A stretch of 64,000 nt of DNA, taken from the NCBI RefSeq assembly GCF_052857255.1, contig NC_135505.1, positions 136,766,356 through 136,830,355 on the forward strand. The letters are read 5' to 3'. The notes beneath the pieces were generated by a model that had not been told where the DNA came from, did no database searches, and saw only the letters and a program-made list of their open reading frames with translations. Each line of letters begins with the position of its first letter. Within the stretch, counting starts at the first letter, position 1. The DNA is from Amblyomma americanum (taxonomy: Eukaryota > Arthropoda > Arachnida > Ixodida > Ixodidae). A program made the translations under genes and the position numbers. This document shows positions 43,597 through 55,740 of the stretch, one piece after another.

Positions 43597-46500
43597 CTGC
43601 AAGAAAACGGGCATGTTGTACTTTCAGCTCCAACAAAAAGGCACGAGGAACCATGCCCGGACTTTCCAGTTTCCTCTCCAACATGTACACGAGTGTGACA
43701 TCAGCAGAACTAGCTCTTTTGAGTGCACACAAGCTCAAGGGGGGCTGGTAGTCAGCAACCTGCTAGGTTTAAAATTCGGAGGTTCACATGTAGTGACTCC
43801 TATTTTGTCCAGAGGTGCAAGGGGCACTGAAACGGTGTCCAACGAGGGTTAAAAAAAAAAGCAGGAATACTGATAGATATCGCGATTTGAAACAGCCTCC
43901 ATGTTTTCCTTCTTAACTCATGCACTGAACGGAGCAAGAAAAAAAAAGGATTACAGACTGGCACCACACACTGCCCATAAAAGCACCTCCAGCCAACCCA
44001 GCATGGTTGCTTACTTATTTTATTTTTTTTTTTTGCTGGTCGCTCTCCCACCATGTCTAGACAATACCAGTGATGGAAGCAGCTTTTCACATTTCGGAGC
44101 AGTTACTCTCAAAAATGACAACTGCAAAATGTAAGTGTCATTGTCGCCACCAACTCCCAGGTTGCTTTGTCCAGCAGTGGGCCTAGTTCTACCTCATAAA
44201 CAGTTTCCTGAGGAAGTCTTCAAGTGCTTTCCTGCCTGCGTGTCAATCACAAAGCGCCAATGCGGAACCCTTCAAGAGCTAAGTTAAAACTTCGCCAGTT
44301 CAATATATAAGCATTCCATGCTTAAACAGAGACCGATGCTGAAAACAGCACAACTAACAAGGACACAACAAAGCAGGAACTGACTTTTGTACGATATAAT
44401 TCCTTCAACTGTTCCCCTTCTTCACTTATGATTCACCAACGGCAATGCATCCAGCATATACAAGTCAAAACTATTAGCAGTTATCTTAGCAATTGTCCAT
44501 ATGGATTTCCACTGCACAGCAGGCAACTTAACGAACAGCTTGGAAGTACTCACTTTTGATGAGGATCTGTAGGGAGGCATTGCTCGGAGAGCCCTTGTCC
44601 ACATTGTAAGGGATCACCGTGGTGAGATACTGCACAGTAAACCAAGAGGCAAATGTCAGAGACTGATGTCTTTTGTACAATCCGAAGCTCGGGAAGCACA
44701 GCCTTGTGTAAACATCCGGTGAGAAGCCTGTCAAATTGTGGAAGTGCTTGCAACAGGGCTAGTTGGTCGACACTGTTTTGGGGAGCTACACTAAATAAAA
44801 CATCCTTGATGAAGAAGAAATGATGGACGGAAAGATGTTAAACACTGTCGGACTGCCAAGTGAAGCCATGCACAGCTTTTGGCTCATCACCATCATCAGC
44901 AGCAGAAGTAAAAACAATACCCAAACTTATTAACCCTTAAAGGGCAACTCTGGAGGATTTTCGAACATTCTGAGTTTACTATAATATATTTCTTGGACCT
45001 CCCTCTCTTAGTTCTGATGAAAGTTTTTCTAAATAATAAGGAAAACAACAACAAAGCAGCAAAAACAGGGGAACCGAAAACAAAACTCTGTTTCAACCAT
45101 GGTATGACGTCACGACAGACCAAATTATGGCATCATGGACACTGTCACAAAATCTGCCGTGGGTACGTTGAATGGCTAAACTGACAGCTACATGTAACAG
45201 CTTCTATTATTATTTGTCTGAAATGGCCAAGAACAAGCTTGAAATTCTTTCCTTCAGCAACACACTGCGAATATTGACAGGCATGCAACTCATGACTTCA
45301 CACACAGAAGGTTGCCCATACACAGAAATAGCCCCAATGGGGGACACAAAAGGGTAAAATTTTAAAGTGATTTGCACTGAAACAAAACTCCGCAGGGCAC
45401 AAAGGGTTAGAACACTGTGGAGAAACTACAGTGCAAGTTCCAATAAAATGTGCGGATGCCCAAAAAATTGCGGAACTGCCCTTTAAAGTCCTTATGTGGG
45501 ACCTTTCGCAAAGCAGCAGCGTCAAGAGCACAGTGTGGCCGTTTAAGAGAAACTGCAATAAAGCCTATGAAAAAGTCGCAGCTTCTCTGTATATCGAATC
45601 CCACACACGGAAAAACAGAAAAATAATGACACTCTTAATATGGGTGGATGTGCAAATCACCCTCCTTGCCAAGGTGTGCAACGGAATTCCACCTTGATCA
45701 AAAAGAATATCATGCCATGTATTTTCTGTCACTTGCATCACGCAACGAGCCCCTACAATTAATTCTTTTTGTCCTTCAACACAACACAACGGAATATGAG
45801 CTGTTATAGAGTTTAGAAGCGACTATATTTCAATAAAATTCAAGAAGTCATTCACACACTATCTTTATTGTCAGTTGCAATTCATGCTCATTGCCTGTTC
45901 TTTCTTCTTATCTGCTTCATTTGCATTTCTTATTACTTTTTCCCCCTACTGAAATTTTGAATGAGAAGACACAACAGACTCTGTCAAAAAATGGTCTGTT
46001 CATTATAGCTGATGCTGCAAAAAACAGCATGTTAACCATTTCTCTCATACATGGTAGCTACCTCTGTTGCTTACGTGCCAAAACACCCAACACAAGTAGC
46101 AAACAAACTTCACGGCACCTTGGGTTCGGGCGTGCCGTGGTTGGTGGGGCGCCCCTTCCGGCGGTCGATGTGGAAGTGACGGCGCTTGTTCTGCACGCTG
46201 AGCAGCAGAGAGATGAAGGTGTTCTTGAGTTCCTTCTCGAACTCCAGCTCGTCCCGCAGCGCCAGCTCCTGGATGAGCGTCTCCGAGTGCTCGCGGATCA
46301 GCCGCTCCAGCTCCACCAGCACCTCGTTCAGCTCAGCCGTCGACAGCGTCTTGAGCCCTGAGCAGAAAGGGCACAAACTTCAACACTTCTATGCTACGTC
46401 GTTCTTCAGCGATGGCTGAGTGCATTCTCAACCCAGAATTAACATTTGGCAATTCCATAAGCACACATCCACAGACACCGCTCATAACAGACAAAAGCTC

Positions 46501-49500
46501 TGAAGAATTAGCCCAAAAAGACTAACACAAAAGACAACGCAGAGCAGTCTTTAGGCACTCCTCTTTTTGCACTGCTGTTATGAAGAGTGTTTTCCAACAA
46601 GCACATCTACACACTATCCCAAGGCAAGAACACTGCCAGTCGCAGTCGTAACAATATCAGCAAGTTATGGTGACAACAGCAGCTGCAACAATGGAAGCAA
46701 GGTTTTTTTTTTTCAAGAATGGCTTAAATGTTATTTTGCTCTTTGTTGTTTTACAATTCTACTGCATTCAACATGCTAGTATTTTTTATCCCCAGCACAA
46801 AGCCTAATTTAAATTTCTGTCTCTGGCCATACCGAGCTAGAAAATGCGAACAAGGTACCCGGACAATCTGTTTGGCAACTGGCTTGCTGCTGGTAGTTAC
46901 CACTTGAATTTTCTCTTTTACATTCAAGTGTTGACTGAGCCTTCAGATGGACCTTTCCACAGTCGACACTAATATCGCAAATGTCTCTTTGATCGTGCAA
47001 ACATTTACAGTAGGTAGCAACGACCATTCCGATGGCCTGTGCAGTGGTAAGTGTTTCTAACGGTCAAAAGGAGAAAAACCTTGTCTGCACAAAAATTAAT
47101 TGCACATCACAGACAAGTTGAGGTCATCAGCAACAAGTCAGAAGCCTGAGACGGGTCCATCATGGCTTTATGGTGAATGCTTAAACTTCTCTTTCTCCGT
47201 CTAAAGCTGCTCTCAGCGTCTCAAGACAAAACCTTGTTATTTACTCTGAATATGCAACATTCTTTGTGTTGCACTAGTAACTTAAGGTATGTTAGCCCCA
47301 TCTGTCGGCACCCCTTAGATGCACAATATGAATTAATGCCCATTTTCAGGATGTACTAAATGTTATTTCAAATGCACATCAATTGATAAGAATCTTCAAA
47401 AAGTAATTAAACAGAGCTGACTGGAATGCAGTGCAATTAATGGGCTCGAGAAAAAGAAAATTACATTTTTGTAACACACTGCCCAATGCCACTAGCAGGA
47501 CTCCAAATGTTCAATAGCACACGTTTAACATTTTATTTACCCAACAAAAGGAGCTATGCCAAACTCACTTTCTCCATAGACGAGTGAGGAGATGGCATTC
47601 TTGGTCATGGCGTCACTAGCTGTCTTCTCTGGGGAGGCATCAGGCGATGGGACTCCTTCAGAAGGGCCATTTTCCTGTACAAACGAACATAGAACCTTTT
47701 ACTCTGTGAAGTATTTACCTTAGTCTCGAGTGACTGACTAAAAAATACTATCTGGAGCCTATATGTGTAGCCATTTTTTCTACAGTGATGGTCTAAACAC
47801 ATTAGACAGTGCAGATCAATATCCACTTTACACATTCTATTTTTAATGCTGCCAGGAAAAAGTAAGACTTGTTTATTCTGTCCTGCTAGAAGCATGCCGC
47901 CTATGCAGCTACATGATGACCAATAAAAGAAACACAAGCTTGTCGTGGGGCTGCCATGTTTAATGTTTTGTACAAAAACTGCAATACACAGTCTGCACTG
48001 AAACGTCATGCCACCAAACATTGTGCATACAGTAGAACCCCGCTATAGTAAAGTAGCTCACACCAGCCAAAATTTTTGCTATGTCAGGGTCTTTACTATA
48101 TCAGCTGTTGGTGATGGCATGGCTCTGACTGTGCCCTCTGGCTTCTTACTTAGCACGAAGTGCTGGTTTATAAAACAAGCACTCAAGAATACCTTACTTC
48201 CTGCTCTTAACACCCCTTTATGTGATAATAATTTATTATCAGTTATCACATATTATCATGTTTTCGACAGCGTTTATGTCTTATGGAAGTACCGGATTTA
48301 CATGAATACAACGTGGCTGCTAAAATAAAGCGAGTCTGATTTCATTTGAAAACCAAAGCTTTCCATGATCACAGCGTCGTCTTCTGTGGCTTCAGCGTCA
48401 TTTAAGCGGCAGCAGTTAAGAAACGCGCGCAACAGAGTCAAGCGCGGCAAAACCATCTACGCAATTCCGTCGCGCCTCCGCTTCTTGCTGCTGCTTCCCC
48501 GTGCTGCTGTGCTATGAACGCACTCCTTTTTCTACTCCTCCCTGCACGTTTACTGGCTTTCCTTGCTCAGTGACCTGCGCCGCCTTCTTTCTACGTTCAT
48601 AGCCAGCTCTTCTTTTCCCGTGGACGCCGCGTGCTTTGCCTCATGGCCTCAAGGTCTTCGAAGGGTTGGCTTCTCCTCGCGGCTCTTGAGGTTAGTGGTG
48701 AAGCCACCTCAAAGAGCGCATTCGGTATCTAATTTGCCTCGCGATCCTAGACTTCGCGCGTGCCGCGATGTCATCATTCCGCGAGAGGTACATCGCCATG
48801 GCCAGACGGTCTTTACTATAGCCGTTTCTTCGAAAAAAATATTCACTATAACCGAAAAAAAGTAAAATCATCTACGGATGGCAAAATGGAACTGCAGCTT
48901 CACTTTACTACATCCGAATTTTTACTATAACCGAATTTACTATAGCGGCGTTCTACTGTATCTTAAAATAAACACAAAGCCATTTTTCTTCACCAAAGAC
49001 TTAAAGGTCTATTTCAGAGCCTACAATGGTCTCACTTCCTTTGTTCTTGCACAAGATTTGCTGTTTGTCCAGTTGGTTCCTGGCTAGTCAAACAAGAAAC
49101 ACTGCACTCCAATCTGGAAATGGTGTGACCTGCATGACCTTGGTGGTCCCCCATAATTCTTGCGCACAGACAGTGTTAAGGTCAAACTGTTTCATAAGCA
49201 AACGCACAGCGGAATTCCTAGCCTGAGGCTCCCAAAAGAGTCCCCTCGCACAAGCTGCCAAGCGCTGCAACAAAGTCTGACCCTAGCAAGTGGTCCAGCC
49301 ACCACTGTCTCATCAACCTCTTTCATACTGATTATTTATGACTATTACAACTAAATCCTGCCTTAATAGTAATGAAGTAGCGCCTTACATTTCAAAGGGT
49401 TGCACGCTGCCGCATGCAGCAACCAAGCTGTTTTCAAAGCATGCGGTAGAATTCTTGGACAGCTGCTTTTGGTGATTTGCAGGCATGTGACAAAGTGGGG

Positions 49501-50224
49501 TGCCCTTCATAGAGCAGGGTAGAAAGGTAGGCTAGTCAATGTTCATGTTCCAAAGCAGCACAAAGCAGCAGGGTGAAGCAAAGAAGACCTAGGACGAATT
49601 CCACTCAAAGCAGTGGCATATCGAAGAAATCGTGGGAGCCTTTTTCATAACTAATAACCCTTACGTGTGCACCAGTTACACTTCCGTCAGTTTCCTAGTA
49701 GCAGAAACAGCCTGCCTACTAGCAAATCAACTGTTTTACTGAAACGATAACTTAACGCTGTGTTGCTGTTAATGTGTTAGAGGGATTTTTCCACCATGGC
49801 AGGTGGTCGAACGAAAGTTCTCTGGCAGTATCCTGCAGCCCTCATCCCCCGACCTGCATGATCTCGTCGATCTCCTCGAGCACCTGCTCGGCTGTGAAGA
49901 TGGGCTCCTGCTGGAGGCTGGACAGGATGAGCGCGTGCAGGTCCAGGTCCTTGGCCAGCTCCTCCTCGTCGTCCGATGACCCGTCCAGCCCGTCCAGCCG
50001 CTCCGACTTCTGCGAGACACAAGCTCTCGTTTCAGCATAGACGCCAACACCAAGCCTCGACACTGTGGCAACCATAAACGGCAGTTTCACTGTCTCCGTA
50101 TATAACAGGTCTCACCGCTTGCTCATTGAGATTCAGTGCCGGTAGCTGCAGCTTCCTGGCGTAAGACTTGGACCAGTCGATGGGTAGGATGTTGCCAAAG
50201 TTGCCAGTGATCGTCCACCAAGTC
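43490..50224 (-). CDS. unc-76: UNC-76/FEZ family kinesin adaptor, C-terminal exons
   Basis: Minus-strand exons in order: 50116-50224, 49854-50009, 47569-47674, 46119-46357, 44554-44629 and 43531-43596 (or to a stop at 43490). All five junction phases agree, giving about 250 residues. Recognisable family blocks are TITGNFGNILPIDWSKSY, an acidic SSDDEEELAKDLDLHALIL segment, the coiled-coil block LRDELEFEKELKNTFISLLL, YLTTVIPYN, and VPTLLTDYILK. FEZ/UNC-76 proteins link cargo to kinesin-1 and are needed for axon bundling and outgrowth; that role is inferred. Family members are about 350-400 residues or longer, so the N-terminal exons are missing here, probably at higher coordinates or beyond the window. 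The very C-terminal residues of the family (VLCPT-like) were not found. Introns hold a pogo-like element and a TTAA-flanked MITE. Confidence 0.92.
44554..44629 (-). CDS. unc-76: UNC-76 exon E
   Basis: Acceptor TTTACTGTGCAG, donor CAAAA|GTGAGT, phase 0 in and 1 out. Encodes YLTTVIPYNVDKG and SLQILIK, matching the C-terminal region of FEZ proteins. Confidence 0.93.
44937..45486. mobile_element. TTAA-flanked MITE in UNC-76 intron
   Basis: TTAAAGGGCA at 44937-44946 mirrored by TGCCCTTTAA at 45477-45486, with TTAA at each edge. It is 550 bp and non-coding. The interior differs from the 21071-21620 element, so only the ends are shared. Weaker inner matches make the exact family unsure. Confidence 0.6.
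45864..45869 (-). terminator. Candidate polyadenylation signal after UNC-76 exon D
   Basis: AATAAA on the minus strand about 250 bases past the in-frame TGA that directly follows exon D. It could end a shorter transcript. Confidence 0.3.
46119..46357 (-). CDS. unc-76: UNC-76 exon D, coiled-coil region
   Basis: Acceptor CCCTTTCTGCTCAG, 79 codons, phase 1 in and 0 out. Encodes LSTAELNEVLVELERLI and LRDELEFEKELKNTFISLLL, the conserved coiled-coil. The donor is CCCAAG|GTGCCG. If it is not used, the frame adds Val-Pro and stops at once (TGA). Confidence 0.95.
47569..47674 (-). CDS. unc-76: UNC-76 exon C
   Basis: Acceptor TTTGTACAG, donor GAAA|GTGAGT, phase 0 in and 1 out. 35 codons including SPDASPEKTAS and NAISSLVYGE. 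A low-complexity Ser/Pro linker leads into the coiled-coil region. Confidence 0.85.
48030..48958. mobile_element. Pogo/Tigger-like non-autonomous DNA transposon
   Basis: The left end CAGTAGAACCCCGCTATAG and the right end CTATAGCGGCGTTCTACTG form 23-bp inverted repeats with one mismatch. TA is duplicated at both edges (48028-48029, 48959-48960). The 929-bp interior has no transposase frame but repeats the GTCTTTACTATA-type terminal motif. It lies in the intron between UNC-76 exons B and C. Confidence 0.9.
49854..50009 (-). CDS. unc-76: UNC-76 exon B, acidic region
   Basis: Exactly 52 codons, phase 0 on both sides. Encodes an acidic stretch (SSDDEEE), then EPIFTAEQVLEEIDEIMQ, which matches the family. 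The donor ATGCAG|GTCGGG is weak after the GT, but no other GT keeps the frame. Confidence 0.9.
50116..50224 (-). CDS. unc-76: UNC-76 exon A
   Basis: Acceptor TTTCCTGCCAG on the minus strand, donor CAAGCG|GTGAGA, phase 1 in and 0 out. Encodes WWTITGNFGNILPIDWSKSY, the most conserved N-half block of the family. Separated from exon B by a 106-nt intron. Confidence 0.93.
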
Positions 50225-53200
50225 CTGGCAGGAAACAACGAGACCAAGAAGTTAGCAGAAAGCAGAGGTGTCAATGATCTACATAAAGTACAGCCATTGG
50301 AAACAAGCTGCCCATCCATGCTCATGCGATGTGAAGTTCTCCTATTCTCATTTTCCTCGTACAGCTGTACGCTGGAGTGGCCTGCCAAGTGTTATTACTG
50401 TATCGCCTGTTTGTCCAAATTCATCAAAAACATAAAACGTTAAGCATTACTGACATGTTTTTTATTCCTTCCACACCTCATGTAGTACCTCTTTTTGGGA
50501 CTGTTTAAGTAATAAAATGAAACTGAATTCGATAAATTTGCATTGTGAAAGTGTTGGCTGAAAAAGCAAAAAAGAGCAACTAGGTAATTAAAATATAAAT
50601 TCTCCGAAGAACAAAGCATGTACACCTACACTACAGGCTATGAGGCATTACACCGCAGAGAGGTCTTCCATCAATTTTGACACTATAGGGAATCTTGAAC
50701 ATGGATACCCATGGCCTATTCAAAAGCCACATACAGCTGACTCCTAACAGAACTCAGAGAGAGCCAAGAAATCTCTGTTATGTGAAGTTTTAACTCAAGG
50801 GACCCTGTCTAATGCACTTGACGCTGACATGGCTAAAGCGTCACATCAAATAAACTAAAACAGGAAAGGCATTTACAAGCTAATAACAAAGGATTTCCAC
50901 TATCACTGAGTAAATCCTCATAATGTTTTAGAAGGCAAAAAACTGCAGATAAAGCAGCAATGCTCACACAGAGCTTATTCTATGGTTTCATTTTCAACAA
51001 TCCCACAAATCCTATTACCGTACGTCTTATTATGATACCAAGCAGAGTATATCATATATGTCGCTCTACATGTTTTCGTGATAAAAGCAATCAATACAGC
51101 AATGTGTTCTCCTTTCCAGCAGCTGCACTGTGGGAAAGATGGAAGACGCGTGCACTCCAAATTAGTACAGTGAAAAAAAAAAAAAAAACGACACTAACAA
51201 TACGGCACACTCCCAACTCTAATTGACAAATGGCACATTTCAACGCGATATATTGCTTCCGGACGAGGAGGACGGATCGTTTGGGGCCGCGCTGGGCGAT
51301 CGAACCCATTTTTGGCGCCGTCGTAGAACGAGACACACACACAGAGCCGCGCAGAACGACAATGCAACAAAAAGGTCGCAGAAACATAAAGTGTAGACGG
51401 CGCCGCAAAAACAGGAGTCCGGAAACAGCGCGCACACAGCTCGTTATTGATTAAGGCCACCGCGGTCCATAAACCGATCCGACCCGCCGCCGCCGCTCGT
51501 GAATCACGTCAGGCGGCGCCATTGTCGCCCCCTCTCCCGTCTGCCCGTCTGATGACACTTTTATGGACAGAGTGCGGACAGCGGAGAATGCCGTTTCCAC
51601 TGTCTGCAAATCACGTCAAGGACGAGACGCTGACTGCCGTAGAACTGCTGTATACGCCTACTTTCTGCGTGTACAGGGACTCCCGCGAGATGCACCGAAA
51701 AGTGGCACCGAAAAGGAGAACAGTTTTTTGAGGACCTGAACCACCGCAGTTTGTTATCAGAATTAAATGACACAACGGAACAATGCATCCTTTCTTCGTC
51801 AAGGTCGCAGGCACGGAAGCCTTCTTTTCTAAGCCAATGCCAGAAATTGGTGTATGCTCGAAAGTACCGATGGCGCACTTGCAGACAATTGGGTGCAGCG
51901 CCACGGTTCCAATCTTGTGCAATTTAAAACCTCAACGGACTGGGGTCGTTAGGGGTGCTCTAATTAGCGCGACTTCTACGAGAGGGAAATCATGAATCAA
52001 GCTGGTGCCGCTGTGCGTACAGTTACCTAGCTTTCAAGATAAAAAAAAAAGCCATCATAGCGTGAGAGAATTAATTAATAGTGATTGCGAATCCCTGTCT
52101 CTCTTGGGAATGATGAGCAACAGCTCAGTATTAAGATGGATTACCGCGTGAAATTAACCCTATTGAATGAATTATAATCATTTCTTTCTGTGCAGTTTCG
52201 GTTTCAGTCGCCGAACATGTAGTTACGACGTCACGAGTTAGGCTGAGACAAAAAGTGCAATTAATATCGCTTCTTCCGTGTTTTCATTCGCTCTAATTAA
52301 CTGATACGCTAGCCTGCCTCAGGAACGGGAATTACTGCGAATTAACGCACAACCATGTTATATGGCAGATTTTTCAAGCATCACGTGACCTCAGCTCTAC
52401 TTGCGACCTCATTTGTAAAAATGGACCCAAAGCTAGCTACACTGGAGTAGAAAATCAACTGCAAACTATTTGCCACGTGCTGACGATTTCCAAATTTTAT
52501 GCACCATTCCAGCAAAGGCAACGGAAAGATTTGGAGTCTCCACCACTTTTCGTGGCCTCGACAATGCGTACGCCGGGCGTGAGAAAGCTTCCGAAGTCCA
52601 ATCAGGCACTGAGTATGCACCACTAATGGTGAAAAAATAAAATCGCTACAGTGGTAAATGGGAATATATGCACTACACCCAGCCACGACCCATCCCACCT
52701 AGGTCAACTGGACGCGCCCAATAATAAGGCTCGCTCAAATTGCCCAGACGTCGGGGTAGGGGCTGCTAAGAATGCGCGGTGAGGTGTCGCAATTTTTTAG
52801 AATTATGTGTAAATTGTAGAGTCTACTGAGAGTTTTTAAATTTGAAACAAACACTCGCAAAGGCCATCTGTACAGATTTGCTGAGTTAGAATGTGTCCAT
52901 GAAAACCATTTCAGGGTCCCTTTAAAGCGGCAGCCTGTTTATTTTAAGCTAGAAAAGAAATAAAAATTTGCAAAATGTATGCGCAACGCTAACACAACTA
53001 GACTAAGCAACGGACGGGTGCCGCTTTTTTCAAAAGATGAGGCGCCCCCTGGCGAGTAGCGAAAATTCGTCTGCTACTGACCGAAAAATGCACGAGGGAG
53101 ACGCAGGCGCGATCTGTTCCACGAGGAGCCAGCAGCACCTCGAAATCTCTTCGCCTCTCTTCGATTTGGCTGCACTCGCTGCACTAGTTCCTTGAGAGTT

Positions 53201-53275
53201 CCGTGGCGGTGTCGCCAGCGTGCAGCGTCAGCTCAAGTGCAGCTTGGCATTGACTTCTTGCGAAACAAATGGTCG
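50225..53275. other. Upstream flank or intron of UNC-76, unrecognised
   Basis: No exon recognised apart from the CpG-rich patch. A GGGTCCCTTTAAAG motif at about 52915-52927 resembles the right end of a TTAA-type MITE. Confidence 0.35.
51240..51560 (-). promoter_or_regulatory. CpG-rich patch, possible promoter or non-coding first exon
   Basis: Locally rich in CG dinucleotides compared with its surroundings, with a CACGTCA (CRE-like) site and GGCGGCGCCATTG. It lies 1 kb upstream of the first UNC-76 exon recognised. No initiation exon with family homology was found in it, so the role is speculative. Confidence 0.2.
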
Positions 53276-53439
53276 TGCGGTCGAATTCCGATGGAGGCGA
53301 AATTCTAGAGGCCCGTGTCCTGTACGATGTCGGTGCACGGAAAAGAACCCCAGGTGGTCGAAATTCCAGGAGCCCTTCACTACGGCGTCCCTCATAGCCT
53401 GAGTCGCTTTGGGACGCTAAACCCCCATAAATCATAAGC
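53276..53439 (+). mobile_element. SINE family B, 5' truncated
   Basis: GATGGAGGCGAAATTCTAGA, AAAAGAACCCCAGGTGGTCG and CTCATAGCCTGAGTCGCTTT, ending in CCATAAATCATAAGCC. The tRNA head is missing. Confidence 0.88.
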
Positions 53440-53588
53440 CAGAATGGTCGTGTGCAGGCCTGCTCGTCTGCTAGCCTTGGCGTCGCCACCAAATTACAGC
53501 CAACTGCGTGCCGCCGACATCAGCGGGCGCCAAAATCTCGAACCAAGTGAAGAATTTTCAAGCAGCAAATCGCACTGAAGTGTCGCCA

Positions 53589-53623
53589 TGAACCCCCCCC
53601 CCCCTCCTCCCCCCCCCCCCCCC
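53589..53623. repeat. Poly-C rich tract
   Basis: C homopolymers interrupted by TCCTCC. Confidence 0.85.
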
Positions 53624-54255
53624 ACTTTCAAGAAATAGTCGTTTCGTAGAAAAAAAAGAGGCGTTGCGTGTACATACGCAGACAATTTACGAATATGCAC
53701 TGAAATGCTGCATATAAGGCTCGGCTTGACCGCTTAGGTTTACAATTATGACAATTATAGCTTCTTCGCTTCTCCAACCTACACATGGGCGCCGCCATAT
53801 TGTAGCACTACAGCTGCATTTCCACTTGGGAGAGTGCAAGCCAGCCAAGAACACGAGCTGCACTAGTCTGGCACTAGTGACGGAAGTGTAGAGGGCGCGC
53901 GCTGCAGTGGCAAAACGAATGCGAAAGTGCTGCATGCACTCTTTGAACTGGAGCAGAAAGTGCAGCCAAATCGAAGAGACCTCTAATGTGCGCTTGACAG
54001 CTGGCGCCATCTGTCGCATGCGCCTGACACTAACATGACCTGCGCGTGCGCAGTAGGGGCAGGCGGTTTCGTCTGCAACCAGTGGAGCTGGAGGAGAAGT
54101 GGCGCGCATGCGCACAAAGGCTGCGTGAAAAAGGCGGATTGTAGCCGCAAAAAAAAAAAAGGAGAAACGTCCGGGAAGCGTAACTAATTTGCAGAGAACG
54201 AGCGGTGTCTATTTGAGCGTTGTATACACTGTCAACACCAAGGCAAGGAAGATGT

Positions 54256-54519
54256 GATAACAATAATTGGTTTTGGGGGAAAGGAAATGGCGCAGTATCA
54301 GTCGTATATATCGTTGGACACCTGAACCGCGCCGTTAGGGAAGGGATAAGGGAGGGAGTGAGAGAAGAGAGGAAGAGAGAGGTGCCGTAGTGGAAGAATC
54401 CGGAATAATTTCGACAACCTGGGGATCTTTAACGGGTTCGAACCCGACCGCGGCGGCTGCCTTTTTATGGCGGCAAAACGCAAAGGCGCCCGTGTGCTGT
54501 GCGATGTCAGTGCACGTTA
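54256..54519 (-). mobile_element. SINE family A with inverted 5' part
   Basis: The minus-strand 3' half (54256-54434, AATAATTGG tail to CTTTAACG) is joined to a plus-strand 5' half (54435-54519, box B GGTTCGAACCC to CACGTTA). The whole unit is enclosed by AAGGAAGATGT at 54245-54255 and 54520-54530. One insertion event with an internal inversion fits best. Confidence 0.88.
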
Positions 54520-54935
54520 AAGGAAGATGTAACAGCAGGGTGGCCAAGTGTCAGTAAGGTGCAGTGATGTGCTGTAACGTTCACATCACTGCAGCACAAA
54601 CAGTAAGCCGATGCACTGCACACAACTATACTGTTCTCGGCGAGAGCTTTAATTGTAAAGGATATTAGAAAGGCGCTGGCCACAGAAGCACGTCTCGGCC
54701 GTGCAACTCTATACTATGGGGAAAGAGAGGAAAGGGAAAACAAACGACACAGAGAGAGAAGAGAGAGAGATATCAAGAATATAGGACATGAAGATATCCT
54801 CTTCTTCGCAAAAACGGAACATCCGAGATAACGAAACAAAGAAGCTGCTGATAACGCGACGCAAGAATTACACGGCGTCCTCCCAAGCTCGCACAGCCAC
54901 GGCGCCACGTTTCGCGCGGGGTCGCTGAAGACGGC

Positions 54936-54936
54936 G

Positions 54937-54983
<47 letters not shown>

Positions 54984-55285
54984 TGGTTTTTTGGAATAGA
55001 AAATGTCGCAGTGTCTGTCTCAAATATCGGCGGACACCTGAACCGCGCCGTAAGGGAAGGGATAAAGGAGGGAGTGAAAGAAGAAAGGAAGAAAGGGGCG
55101 CCGTAGTGGAGGGCTCCGGAAAAATTTCCACCACCTGGGGATCTTTAGCGTGCACTGACATCGCACAGCACACGGGCGCCTTAGCGTTTTTCCTCCATAA
55201 AAACGCAGCCGCCGCGGTCGGGTTCGAACCCGGGAACTCCGGATCAGCAGTCGAGCGCCCTAACCACTGAGCCACCGCGGCGGGT
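54936..55285 (-). mobile_element. Full-length SINE family A with long AAT tail
   Basis: (AAT)n at 54937-54983, the complete body, and a tRNA-like head ending CCACCGCGGCGGGT. Target duplication AAGACGGCGA at 54928-54937 and 55286-55295. Confidence 0.95.
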
Positions 55286-55740
55286 AAGACGGCGAGACGG
55301 TATTTTTCGAGCCTTCGCAAACAAGCCTCCGCTTCTTTGCCCCGGGTTGCTTAACTGGTCGCAAGCGTACTGTCCTCCCTTTCCACTTCCTGCCTCTCTT
55401 GGCTGCCGTTCCTTTCCTTCTTTCCCTCTTACTTTTTTTATTTATTTTCTCAGCATTGAGATCTTTCGAAACAGGGCACCATTAGCGCTCGCGAACGCTA
55501 ATAAAAAGAAACACAAAACAAACAAAAGAGCCGTTACATAACTGCGTATAGAACGAAGCATTTCAACGTCGCAGACGACATACGAAAACCACGAGCGACT
55601 TTCGGAAGAAATGACTTCACCGTTCAGGCCAATCAGAGGCCAGCCCGAACCGGAGCCAGTCACGGCATTTGCGAGCAGCAGTTCCGTTAGGACGGTCTGA
55701 TAAGAAAGACAACGGCTAACGTACAAGACAGCAACAATTT

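Noticed and set aside
54868..55320. 150-residue minus-strand frame with a poly-Tyr run, and similar frames at 56408-56875 and 62318-62641
   Set aside because: These are SINE family A copies read through; the same VAQWLGRSTTDPEFPGSNP-type peptide recurs at each copy.
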